Shown: one piece after another, positions 1 to 8,367 of the stretch
Layout of the letters: every line of letters starts with the position of its first letter
Numbering within the stretch: the stretch's first letter is position 1
Assembly (NCBI GenBank): GCA_022796795.1
Contig: JAAWJI010000022.1
Coordinates: forward strand, 1-64,000
Origin: Lachnospiraceae bacterium
GTDB lineage: Bacteria > Bacillota > Clostridia > Lachnospirales > Lachnospiraceae
DNA: 64,000 nt
Reading direction: 5' to 3'
Notes under the pieces: model-generated
Database searches by the model: none
What the model was told of the DNA's origin: nothing
The model's input: the letters and a program-made list of their open reading frames with translations, nothing else
Translations under genes and position numbers: made by a program

Positions 1-137
1 AAGCTGTTAAAAACGCAATAAAATACGATTACAGTAATGGCCCTACCGAAGGGCATAATAATAAGATAAAAGTAATAAAAAGGCAGATGTATGGCAGATT
101 TAAATTTGATCTTCTTCGTTTAAAAGTATTGTGTTAA
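1..137 (+). CDS. ISL3-family transposase, C-terminal fragment (partial)
   Basis: An open frame enters from the left edge (first full codon at 3) and stops at 135-137. The last 44 residues contain YDYSNGPTEGHNNKIKVIKR followed by MYGRF, the C-terminal signature of the DDE transposase of ISL3 elements, where the SNG-EG-NNKIK block carries the last catalytic glutamate region. It ends 10 bases before the inverted-repeat end, as usual for the family. The N-terminal zinc finger and most of the catalytic core are upstream of the window. Confidence 0.75.
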   Translation, partial: AVKNAIKYDYSNGPTEGHNNKIKVIKRQMYGRFKFDLLRLKVLC

Positions 138-160
138 TTCAACTAACTTGACAAAGAGCC
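1..160 (+). mobile_element. Right end of an ISL3-family insertion sequence (cut by window edge)
   Basis: The first 137 bases encode the C-terminus of an ISL3-type transposase. They are followed by the terminal inverted-repeat-like sequence TTGACAAAGAGCC at 148-160; its complement, GGCTCTTTGTCAA, is the typical outer end of ISL3 elements. The next eight bases, AGAATTTT, are AT-rich and could be one copy of the 8-bp target duplication this family makes. The left end lies outside the window, so intactness cannot be judged. Confidence 0.7.
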
Positions 161-171
161 AGAATTTTTTA

Positions 172-197
172 CGCTCTCCAGTCGGAGAGCCCCTTTT
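172..197. terminator. Hairpin between IS end and methyltransferase gene
   Basis: GCTCTCC-AGTC-GGAGAGC forms a perfect 7-bp stem followed on the plus strand by CCCCTTTT. It lies just downstream of the convergent methyltransferase stop (229), so it may end transcription from the IS side. On the minus strand there is no clear T-run after the stem. Confidence 0.4.
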
Positions 198-228
198 AAA
201 ACTTTCTTATGTTTAAATATAATTGCAG

Positions 229-1008
229 CTATTTTTGAGCATAGACCTGTAGCCTGCGGAATGTTTCGAAACAAGTTCCATCTGACTGCCGCGTCTTTTC
301 CAGCATTTCTTCTATGACTTCTTTACGAAATGTACTTTTAAGAGTGTCAGGAATACATTCTATAAAAGGTACAATACATGGTTGGTCGATCCATTTTATC
401 ATATCTTCATATGTGGAAAAATATCGATCCCGGTTTATCTCAGTAATTGAAACATCAGAAAAGCCAATAGAGCTGATCAGCTCTTCATAATGATTTTTTG
501 AGGGCATAAACCACGGCATTTCAAAGTCCTTGAAAAAACCTATATATCTATCATCACCCATTTTTTTCTGTATGACTTCAAGAAAATTAGCGCAATTCCC
601 CTTACTTCCGAAATCCCATAGTAGGATGCCTCTTTCTTTTAATGCTGTATAGCAGCTTTGTAAAAGCCGCGTGTGATCCTTTACCCAATGCAAAGCCGCA
701 TTAGAAAAAATAATATGAAATTCATTGGAAAAGGAAAGATTATTCATATCCATATGAATAAAGTCCAGGTTATCTCTGCAAATCTCCCGAGCTGTTTGTA
801 TCATTCCTATAGATGCATCTATGCCTAATACGTTTCCATGAGGTACAAGCAATGACAACTCTTCTGTTAAGCAGCCGTCGCCGCATCCCAAATCTAGTAT
901 TGTTTCGTTACCTTGTAAAGCGATTTTTGAGATTAGATTTTTTCCCCATTCTTTTTGATGAAAGGAGGCGGCCTTGTATTTTTTGCCGTCAAATTCATAT
1001 GTTTTCAT
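229..1008 (-). CDS. Class I SAM-dependent methyltransferase (trans-aconitate methyltransferase-like)
   Basis: About 259 residues with a Rossmann-type methyltransferase core. The SAM-binding motif I ILDLGCGDG is near residue 38, the acidic motif II region GNVLGIDAS follows, and IIFSNAALHWV marks the post-motif typical of the Tam/UbiE-like group. This suggests a small-molecule O-methyltransferase; the substrate cannot be read from sequence. The ATG at 1008 gives the usual N-terminus, but the best-spaced ribosome site (AGAAAGGA) favours a GTG three codons earlier at 1017; a longer frame to 1101 is unlikely. It is divergent from the LysR gene at 1127, which may control it. Confidence 0.8.
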   Translation of the reverse strand: MKTYEFDGKKYKAASFHQKEWGKNLISKIALQGNETILDLGCGDGCLTEELSLLVPHGNVLGIDASIGMIQTAREICRDNLDFIHMDMNNLSFSNEFHIIFSNAALHWVKDHTRLLQSCYTALKERGILLWDFGSKGNCANFLEVIQKKMGDDRYIGFFKDFEMPWFMPSKNHYEELISSIGFSDVSITEINRDRYFSTYEDMIKWIDQPCIVPFIECIPDTLKSTFRKEVIEEMLEKTRQSDGTCFETFRRLQVYAQK

Positions 1009-1126
1009 AGGTTTCACAGTATGTTTTTTCCTTTCTCGGTTTACTTGCATTATATTGCTGCTAATGATATAATTCAAATATATATAATTTATAAAAAGCA
1101 TAAAATAAAATTATGAAAGTGGCGAT

Positions 1127-2020
1127 ATGGAGAATTTTGATAATCTTTCAAAATATAAAATCTTTTTTGCTGTTGCCGAATGTAAAAGTATTTCAAAGGC
1201 GGCTGCAAAACTATACATTTCGCAGCCGGCAGTGAGCATTACAATCAAAAAGCTGGAGGATAATCTTAATACAACACTTTTTTTCCGAAAGTCAAAGGGA
1301 GTTGAACTTACAGAAAATGGGAGAAAGCTTTATGATAACGTAAAAAAGGCATTTAACATTTTATCAGATACAGAGGATCAGATGAGACTTGCTCAAAATG
1401 GAGGCTATCTGCGGATTGCAGCCAGCAGCGTATTGTGCAAATATTTTCTTATGCCCTACCTTAAAAAATTTACAAGTTTGTATCCTGATACAGAGATATC
1501 TATTACCTGCACGTCATCGTCAATAGCTTGTTCCCTGATGGAGCAGGGGGAGATTGATCTGGCCCTTGCAGCAAAACCAGAAAAATTAGGAACAGCAATG
1601 TATCATCCTTTAGGAGTGATCGAGTATATATTTGTTTGTACACCTGCATATAGGGATAAGCTAAATTGTGATAATGAAACGATATTTGAACGTGGTAAGA
1701 TTATATTGCTGGATAAAGATAATGTTTCTCGCAAACATTTAAATTATTATTATGCACAAAATAGAATCAAACCTTTGCATATTCTTGAAGTGAATGAAAT
1801 GGATATGCTTATTGAATTTGCGAAAATAGGCATAGGGGTATCTTGTGTGGTAAAACAATTTGTTAAACAGGAATTAGTTGCAGGTTCACTGATAGAAATA
1901 AAACTGTCTGAACCAATATCTTCTTGCGAAATTGGGTTTTTGTATCATCACAGGAAACCAATGAATGAAAATATATTAAAATTTATGAATATTCAACCAG
2001 ATGCTTTGTTGCAGATGTAA
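1127..2020 (+). CDS. LysR-family transcriptional regulator
   Basis: 297 residues, the normal LysR length. Residues 1-60 form the winged helix-turn-helix with the signature AAAKLYISQPAVSITIKKLE, followed by the linker helix and a periplasmic-binding-protein-like effector domain from about residue 90. The gene is divergent from the methyltransferase across about 110 bp, the classic LysR arrangement with a target promoter in the shared intergenic region. The effector is unknown. Codon use is more AT-rich than the downstream catabolic islands, like its two neighbours, suggesting this trio shares an origin near the insertion sequence. Confidence 0.9.
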   Translation: MENFDNLSKYKIFFAVAECKSISKAAAKLYISQPAVSITIKKLEDNLNTTLFFRKSKGVELTENGRKLYDNVKKAFNILSDTEDQMRLAQNGGYLRIAASSVLCKYFLMPYLKKFTSLYPDTEISITCTSSSIACSLMEQGEIDLALAAKPEKLGTAMYHPLGVIEYIFVCTPAYRDKLNCDNETIFERGKIILLDKDNVSRKHLNYYYAQNRIKPLHILEVNEMDMLIEFAKIGIGVSCVVKQFVKQELVAGSLIEIKLSEPISSCEIGFLYHHRKPMNENILKFMNIQPDALLQM

Positions 2021-2104
2021 ATACAGAACCGAGAAAATTCTTTTATGAGCAGGTAATACATCCCGCTTGGCTTCCGGCCATATCTTTGGAAAGGGTAAGA
2101 AATT

Positions 2105-2515
2105 ATGGTAAAACAAATAGTAAGGGATATATTTTTTCTTGGACAAAAGTCAGAGCCAGCAACCATGGAGGATTTACAGGTGGGTATCGATTTACAGGAC
2201 ACATTAAAGGCCTACCGTGACCACTGTGTTGGCATGGCTGCAAATATGATTGGTGTAAAGAAACATATAATTATTATAAATACAGGGTTCATGGATGTGG
2301 TTATGTTTAATCCCGTGATTGTTTCAAAAAGTGGTCTTTATGAAACGGAGGAGGGGTGTCTCTCTTTGGAGGGTGTTCGGAAAACAAGTCGCTATCGAGA
2401 AATTGAAATAGAATATTTTGATTTTTCCTGGAAAAAACAGAACATAAGGCTGAAAGGATTGTCTGCACAGATCGCACAGCATGAAATCGACCATCTTTCT
2501 GGAAGAATTATATAG
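2105..2515 (+). CDS. def: Peptide deformylase family protein, short variant with altered motif 1
   Basis: 136 residues, shorter than housekeeping deformylases (about 150-180). Motif 2 is EGCLS (Cys85, metal ligand) and motif 3 is HEIDH (His126, Glu127, His130), so the metal site and general base are intact. Motif 1, normally G-x-G-x-A-A-x-Q, reads C-V-G-M-A-A-N-M here (residues 41-48): the conserved glutamine that stabilises the oxyanion is methionine. Formyl-methionine removal is therefore plausible but efficiency is uncertain; it may be an accessory paralogue or act on another substrate. ATG start preceded by GGAAAGGG. Confidence 0.8.
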   Translation: MVKQIVRDIFFLGQKSEPATMEDLQVGIDLQDTLKAYRDHCVGMAANMIGVKKHIIIINTGFMDVVMFNPVIVSKSGLYETEEGCLSLEGVRKTSRYREIEIEYFDFSWKKQNIRLKGLSAQIAQHEIDHLSGRII

Positions 2516-2587
2516 GCGGCCATCTGTTTTTGTCCGGTTTTCCGATTAGGATAGAAAACAAGGAATAGAAGTAGTATAATGAAGCTG

Positions 2588-2708
2588 CCAGGTGCTCTGT
2601 TGTCTGAGAGGGCGCCCGTCTATGAGCAAAAGTTAGCTGCGTCAGCAGCGGGAAAGCACTGAAAGCGCCTTTGCAAATGGGCGTGGGTTGAACGGATGAT
2701 GTACAGTA
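2588..2708 (+). repeat. Dispersed repeat, copy A (degenerate)
   Basis: This intergenic block matches the reverse complement of 10745-10880. Shared runs include TATGAGCAAAAG / CATGAGCAAAAG, CAGCAGCGGGAA, CTGAAAGCGC and GGGTTGAACGGA. Copy A has single-base gains and losses relative to copy B that break the reading frame found in B. It sits between the deformylase gene and the Wadjet operon; the rest of the 2516-2774 gap holds no gene, only a possible -10 (TATAAT at 2575-2580) without a convincing -35. Confidence 0.7.
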
Positions 2709-2774
2709 ACTTTTTATAAACAAAAATAAGATTTTATTACAGATTGAGAGATATATGATATCCGAGGTGACCTG

Positions 2775-4277
2775 TTGAATTTTTTTGATTACATAAAAAA
2801 TGATTCTTTTTTCAAGCCCTTTACCCTGAAATACCGCCGGATCTTTTACGAGTGCATTCAAATATTGATTGAGAAGACAAAGGAGTTGCCTGTACTCTAT
2901 GAATCAGACGCAAAGGACAGCATTACGATTCATCTGAAAAATATAGGAATCCGGAATTCTGCCCGTTCCTCTTTGGAGAGTGGAAGGCAGACGTTGAAGG
3001 ACGCGGGGAAATCCTTGCAAAAGACGGAGACGGATCTGAATAAATCCTGGGAAATTTTGGTGGACACAGGGGACTCTGTAGTAGAGAATGAAGTGGAGCT
3101 CCAGGCGTCTGGCATTCTCAACCTGTTTCGGGAATGTGGCTGGCTGCTTCCACGGGAGATCGGCAGAAATGGGGAGTATGTGGTCAATATTTCCGTTGAC
3201 TGCAGGAGGATTATGGATTTTCTGCGGAAGATGACGGAGAAGGCGGGCGATGGCATGATGTCTAACCGCATTTTTTCCATGTACGAAATTACGAAGTCTG
3301 CCTTTGATGAGGACTCTGTGCGAAAGGAGAGGCCCTATACGAATATTCTTGTTCCCCTGATTGACAATGAAATGGAATTAAAAAATGAGCTCACGGATTT
3401 AAAGGATAGTATTTCTGGTATTATGAAGGCGGTGATCGTTTTTCAGGATATCAACAGCTTTGGACAGTTTATTATGAAGGATGAAATGTTGGACCGGTTT
3501 TTTCATGAGTATTTTTTTGTGAAAAATAATGGATTGATTCCCACACAGCTTTCCTATATTAAAAGCAGGCTGCGGATGCTTAAGAGTGGGGAAATGCAGG
3601 GACGGATGATCGGAGAGTGCGCAGAAAAGCTGCAGCTGTCACTGGAGGAGGCAGAGGAGCGGGTGGAGCGATATTTTGCGGAGCTCACATATTTTTTGAG
3701 CGTGGAATATGAGGAGAATATGGAGATCATTGATAATCGGATCAACAATTATTATAATCTTGCCAATAACAGGATTATGCTCATGGCCAGCAATGGGATC
3801 CGGCTGGAGTCTACCCTCAACGATTTCCTCAACATGGTATCCCGTATGGCGGATGGGGAGCAGGAAATTGCCCTGGAAAAGGTTGCAGATTGTACGCGGA
3901 TTATCAACCAGAGATACGTGGGTTACAAGTCCTTTGAGAAGAGTACGCGGATTAAGAATGAGGGGGAGAACATCGGGATTGTCACGACGGAGCTGTCAGA
4001 GGAGGAAAAACGACAGCAGACAGAGGAGTTGTTTTTGAGCGCGCCAAATCGGTTTTCTGTGGAGCGGGTTGGAAGCTTTCTGGATATGGAGCTGGGAGAG
4101 GATGGGAAAATAGATCTGAGGAAAAAGGCTGTTCGGACGAAAGAAGAGGCGCTCATGTATGCGGCGGCCATACTCTACGGGCAAAATGAAGAATTTCCCT
4201 ATGAGGTTTCCCTGTCGGAGGAATTGGTGGAGACAGAGATCGGAGATATGAGTGGCCTGACCATTACCAGGAAATAG
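2775..4277 (+). CDS. jetA: Wadjet defence protein JetA (MukF-like kleisin)
   Basis: 500 residues with no membrane segment, mostly helical, starting with a winged-helix-like N-terminus (MNFFDYIKNDSFF...). Its position, first in a four-gene run followed by a small MukE-like protein, a large SMC ATPase and a topoisomerase-like nuclease, identifies it as JetA, the kleisin of the Wadjet condensin. Wadjet complexes recognise and cleave closed circular DNA such as plasmids. It resembles the JetA form with the DUF5716-type sequence often called Wadjet type II, but the type assignment is from memory of the family. The start is TTG with GAGGTGA correctly spaced upstream. jetB begins 9 bp after the stop. 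Confidence 0.85.
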   Translation: MNFFDYIKNDSFFKPFTLKYRRIFYECIQILIEKTKELPVLYESDAKDSITIHLKNIGIRNSARSSLESGRQTLKDAGKSLQKTETDLNKSWEILVDTGDSVVENEVELQASGILNLFRECGWLLPREIGRNGEYVVNISVDCRRIMDFLRKMTEKAGDGMMSNRIFSMYEITKSAFDEDSVRKERPYTNILVPLIDNEMELKNELTDLKDSISGIMKAVIVFQDINSFGQFIMKDEMLDRFFHEYFFVKNNGLIPTQLSYIKSRLRMLKSGEMQGRMIGECAEKLQLSLEEAEERVERYFAELTYFLSVEYEENMEIIDNRINNYYNLANNRIMLMASNGIRLESTLNDFLNMVSRMADGEQEIALEKVADCTRIINQRYVGYKSFEKSTRIKNEGENIGIVTTELSEEEKRQQTEELFLSAPNRFSVERVGSFLDMELGEDGKIDLRKKAVRTKEEALMYAAAILYGQNEEFPYEVSLSEELVETEIGDMSGLTITRK

Positions 4278-4286
4278 GAGATTTTT

Positions 4287-5060
4287 ATGGATGACTTTAG
4301 CTTTATGTGTAAAATGAACGATGAAGAAGCGTATCTCTTCAAGAGGAGTATCCGAAAATTGCTGGATGCAACTTTTATAGTGGCTGACAAGGATGAGAAG
4401 CTATACGATTTTATTTCTGCGGAGTCTAACCAGTATGATGTGAACACCTATCTGTCTGCCATTGGCTATAAGGTGGTGGTGGAGGAACGCATGGGAGTAG
4501 CTATGCTTCAGCAAAATGATGAGGACATAGAAACCGTAGGTCTGAAAAGGATTAATCTGTTCCGCTTTGATACGAAGCAGATTAAACTCCTCATGGCTCT
4601 GTGGCTCTTGTTTCTGGAGCGTATGGGATATACGGACCCGGTACATGTAACGGTGGGGGATATCATAGACAAATGTAGGATTTACCAGATTTCCATGACG
4701 CCATGGGAATTTAAAAATGCATATCGGGTTTTTAAGAGATTCAGTCTGATTGATTACAGCGACGATATTACCTCAGAGGATGGGAAGGTCAGGCTGTATC
4801 CCACACTACAGTTTTGCATGGATATCGGTGAGCTCAAGCAGGTGATGGCCGAGTATGTTCTAGGCGATACAGACGCGAAAGCGCATGAGGATGAGGAGTT
4901 GGCTGGTGCACTGGCAGCTATGAAAGCTGGCGGCACAGACGCAGAAGCGCATGAAGATTCTGTCAGGTGGGAAGCAGATCAGGAGCCCCTGGAGCTGACC
5001 AAGGAGGCTGCGGAAAGTGACTGGGAAGACAGTTTGGAAAGCGAGGATATAGATGAGTAA
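4287..5060 (+). CDS. jetB: Wadjet defence protein JetB (MukE-like, kite subunit)
   Basis: 257 residues. The N-terminal 190 residues are a tandem winged-helix-type protein expected to bind the JetA kleisin. The C-terminal tail is strongly acidic and contains a local duplication of TDAxAHED (coded near 4870 and 4938). The stop overlaps the start of jetC by 8 bases (ATGAGTAA), indicating translational coupling. Identification rests mainly on size and fixed position between JetA and the SMC protein. The acidic tail with its internal repeat is not needed for the fold and may be strain-variable. Confidence 0.8.
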   Translation: MDDFSFMCKMNDEEAYLFKRSIRKLLDATFIVADKDEKLYDFISAESNQYDVNTYLSAIGYKVVVEERMGVAMLQQNDEDIETVGLKRINLFRFDTKQIKLLMALWLLFLERMGYTDPVHVTVGDIIDKCRIYQISMTPWEFKNAYRVFKRFSLIDYSDDITSEDGKVRLYPTLQFCMDIGELKQVMAEYVLGDTDAKAHEDEELAGALAAMKAGGTDAEAHEDSVRWEADQEPLELTKEAAESDWEDSLESEDIDE

Positions 5061-8000
5061 GATCGTTTTGCGCAATATCCATCTGGTAAACTGGTATGGT
5101 TTTAGTAACCGAACCATTCCCGTATCGGAGAATCTCACCTTGATTTCCGGGGAGAATGAATGTGGCAAGTCTACCATTTTGGATGCGGTGAAATACGCCT
5201 ACACAGGAGACACCCAGTTCAATAAAGCTACCAGCGGATACAATACAGGAGTGGGAAAACGGAACCTGATTTCCTACACCCGCTGTCTGATCGATGCAAG
5301 TGCAGGGATTTATGCTAGGCCGGCGGAGAAAATTCCGGTGGTCTACACCCATATTGCCCTGGAGTATTATGACCAGGTTAATGAGAATCCCTTTATTCTG
5401 GGCGTAATCATTGAGACAGCCATTACGGATATCCGGGGCACCCATTGGTATGTGATAGACGGAAAGACTCTGAAGGAGATTTCCTTTGTGTATGAGGAGG
5501 ATTCTCTGATTAAGCCCTATGACGCGTTTGGTTTTCAGAGAAAATATGGGATCCAGATGAAAAATAAAAAAGAGGGAATCACCTTATTTATGCAGATGAC
5601 CGGGCTCAAGCTGCCCTATCAGGAAGTGCCCAAGTACCAGCGGAAGCTCAGGAGTATTATGGCATATAATCCGGCTGCCAAAATTCAGGAATTCATCAAG
5701 GAGTCCGTGCTGGAAGAACACAATGTGAATTTTGACAAGCTAAAGGAGGCAAAAAAGAATATTGAGCAGATTAACAGCAGTCTGGAGCAGATTAACCGGG
5801 AGCTGCAGGATCTGGATGCCATTTTAAAGGAGTTTGAGGAGCATGATAAAAAGGCTCTGCGGCTGCGGATTGACGATATCAAAATGAAATACAGGAATCT
5901 GGTTCATTGCCAGACAAAGATCCGGGAAGCAGAGGAAATCATTGAGAGGAATCAGATTACCTGTGAGGCCCTGGAAAAAAATATCCGAAAACAGGATAAG
6001 GAAATCGACGAGATTGACCGCTGTTATTCAGAGGCAAAGCACGCCCTGCATGAGCTGGATGTTTCCCAGGCAATCCTTGCCTCTGAACAGCTGATCCACA
6101 CATATGAGGGGCAGCTGGCAGTCCTGAATGTGGAAAAGGAAGCCTTGGAGGTCTTTCAGAAACGGGTACAGGCGATCATAGCCAGGCTGACTGAGCTGGG
6201 GACAGAGGTGTCTGCTGCCTATCTAGCAGACAGGCTTACTGGAAAAGGAGAAGATATTGCAGATAAAAAGCGGTTTGTGGATTCCCTGAAAGAGAAAATC
6301 GGGACTTGCCGTGACCGGCTCATTGAAGAAAAATCCCTGTTGAACCGGGAGCTTACAGACCTGGGGGAGAAATGCAGCCAACAGAGTCAGATTATTGAAA
6401 ATTGCAGCAAAAACAGGGCGGATTACTCCTATGCCCAGGAGCAGATGGAGCTTGTGCGGGAAATCAATCAGGAGTTTCGGAAAAAGGGCATTTCAGAAGA
6501 AGCGCGTATGGCCTGCGAGTATGTGGCAGAGCTGCAGGATGAGACCTGGCGGGATGCTATCGAGACATTTTTAGGGATACACCGCTATGCGGTTCTTGTG
6601 TCTCCTGGCGCATTTCGGCAAGCCAATGAGGTGCTGGATCGATCCAAACATCGGTATGTAGAGCTGGTAAATACAGAGCGGCTTATGGCAAAAAAGCTGG
6701 AGTGTGAAGAGGATTCTGTCTTTCATTATCTGCATATTGAAAATGAAACTGCCAGGAGATATTTCATGTTTTGGCTGGGACGAATCCATGGGGTGGAGCT
6801 GGCGGATGTACCCAAATACGACAACGCTATGTCCCGGGAGGGAAAGCTTAGCCGGAACATGGCAGTGACTTATATGAACACGAAAAAGCTTAAGAGCTAT
6901 TGTCTGGGAAACGAGGCCGTTGAGCTGAACAGAAAAGCTGCCGAAAAGCGACTACAGGAGCTGGAAAAAAGTGAGCAGGAGCTGCTATCCCGGGTGAAGT
7001 CATTAGAGGGACAGGCAGAATATCTGCAAAGAGAGTTGGGCTGCTTTAAGGAATTCAATTATAATGCCCATGGGGAAACCGAAGAAGTGATTTCCAAGCT
7101 TTATGAAGAGCAGGAAAATCATAGGAAACTTCTGGAGGCCCAGAAAAAGAACGCGGAATTTATGGCCTTAAATGATCGGGTCTCTGAGCTTGGAAGGCAG
7201 CTGGATATAAAAAAGAAGGCCCGGGACGAGGATTTCAAACAAAAAACAATTCATGAGATGGAAAGTTCTGCAAAGAAGGAGGAAATCCGAGAGTTTAAGC
7301 GCAAAGAGCAGGAAGACCAGGCTGCCCTTGACCAGGAACGTATTTTCAACAAATCAGCCGTGGATACAGCTATTGAGGAATATGATGGGTTTCTTTCCGG
7401 CGCCAATAAGGACGGCGGACTTATGCAGCCTGCTACCAAGGAGAGAAATAGCCGCAGAGTACGGGAGCTGGAGGCGGATATCCACGGACTTCAGCAAGCC
7501 TATAACAATCGGAAGCAGGAAGTGGATAAGCTTCCCGTTGGTCTGGATCACGAAAGCAGTTACCAGAAGCGCAGGGGGAAAATATGGATCGACGACCTGC
7601 AGGGGATCCAGGAAAAGCTTAAGGAACAGACCGTGACTTATGAGCGGATTTTTAAGCGGGAATTTGTGCTTAGCATTTATGAGACAGCCAAGGAGGCGCG
7701 AAGCGATATTTCGGATATCAATAAAGAACTGCGTAAGCTTCAATTTTCCACCCGGTATCAGTTTGACGTAAGGCTTTTAAATGACAACTCGGAGTACGCC
7801 AGAATCCTTCGCTATGCGGAATATCTGCAGAAGACAAACAACATGGCAGACGGACAGATGACATTGACCAGCCTTATGGGCTATGAAAATGAGGAGGTAG
7901 AGGAGCAGGAGAGGGAAATCCGGAATATTATCAATAAGATCATAGAGAAAAATGACAACTCTGAGATCAAGAAATTTGCCGATTATCGCAATTACATGAG

Positions 8001-8367
8001 CTATGAGATTATCATAAACAATGATGAGGTAAAGGATGGCAAGCTGTCTAAGCAGGTGGGATATAACTCCGGAGCAGGGACACAGATTCCCTATACCCTG
8101 ATCTTGTCTGCAGCTCTGTCCATGTTGTACAATGTGAGGGTAAATTCCGTGCGGCTGATTTTCATCGATGAGCCCTTTGAAAAAATGAGCGACCGGAATA
8201 TTAAGCTTATGCTGGACTTTTTTAAGAACCAGAATTTTCAAGTGATTTTTTGTGCGCCGCCTAATAAGCTGGAGTCCATAGGAAGTGAGTGCGGCGTAAT
8301 CATTCCGGTTTTGAAGGTGAGCAATGACAATATGCAGATCGGAGAGGTTAAATTCCATGAGCAATAG
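5053..8367 (+). CDS. jetC: Wadjet defence protein JetC (SMC/MukB-like ATPase)
   Basis: 1104 residues with classical SMC layout. The Walker A GENECGKST is at residues 33-41, followed by long heptad-rich coiled coils (about 220-480 and 640-960) with a hinge-like globular part around 480-620. The ABC signature SGAGTQ starts at 1006 and Walker B IFIDEPF is at about 1036-1042. In Wadjet this ATPase is thought to extrude DNA loops to test topology before cleavage by JetD. It overlaps jetB by 8 bases and jetD by 11, so all four subunits are made from one tightly coupled message. All ATPase residues are present, so the system looks active. Confidence 0.95.
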   Translation: MSKIVLRNIHLVNWYGFSNRTIPVSENLTLISGENECGKSTILDAVKYAYTGDTQFNKATSGYNTGVGKRNLISYTRCLIDASAGIYARPAEKIPVVYTHIALEYYDQVNENPFILGVIIETAITDIRGTHWYVIDGKTLKEISFVYEEDSLIKPYDAFGFQRKYGIQMKNKKEGITLFMQMTGLKLPYQEVPKYQRKLRSIMAYNPAAKIQEFIKESVLEEHNVNFDKLKEAKKNIEQINSSLEQINRELQDLDAILKEFEEHDKKALRLRIDDIKMKYRNLVHCQTKIREAEEIIERNQITCEALEKNIRKQDKEIDEIDRCYSEAKHALHELDVSQAILASEQLIHTYEGQLAVLNVEKEALEVFQKRVQAIIARLTELGTEVSAAYLADRLTGKGEDIADKKRFVDSLKEKIGTCRDRLIEEKSLLNRELTDLGEKCSQQSQIIENCSKNRADYSYAQEQMELVREINQEFRKKGISEEARMACEYVAELQDETWRDAIETFLGIHRYAVLVSPGAFRQANEVLDRSKHRYVELVNTERLMAKKLECEEDSVFHYLHIENETARRYFMFWLGRIHGVELADVPKYDNAMSREGKLSRNMAVTYMNTKKLKSYCLGNEAVELNRKAAEKRLQELEKSEQELLSRVKSLEGQAEYLQRELGCFKEFNYNAHGETEEVISKLYEEQENHRKLLEAQKKNAEFMALNDRVSELGRQLDIKKKARDEDFKQKTIHEMESSAKKEEIREFKRKEQEDQAALDQERIFNKSAVDTAIEEYDGFLSGANKDGGLMQPATKERNSRRVRELEADIHGLQQAYNNRKQEVDKLPVGLDHESSYQKRRGKIWIDDLQGIQEKLKEQTVTYERIFKREFVLSIYETAKEARSDISDINKELRKLQFSTRYQFDVRLLNDNSEYARILRYAEYLQKTNNMADGQMTLTSLMGYENEEVEEQEREIRNIINKIIEKNDNSEIKKFADYRNYMSYEIIINNDEVKDGKLSKQVGYNSGAGTQIPYTLILSAALSMLYNVRVNSVRLIFIDEPFEKMSDRNIKLMLDFFKNQNFQVIFCAPPNKLESIGSECGVIIPVLKVSNDNMQIGEVKFHEQ

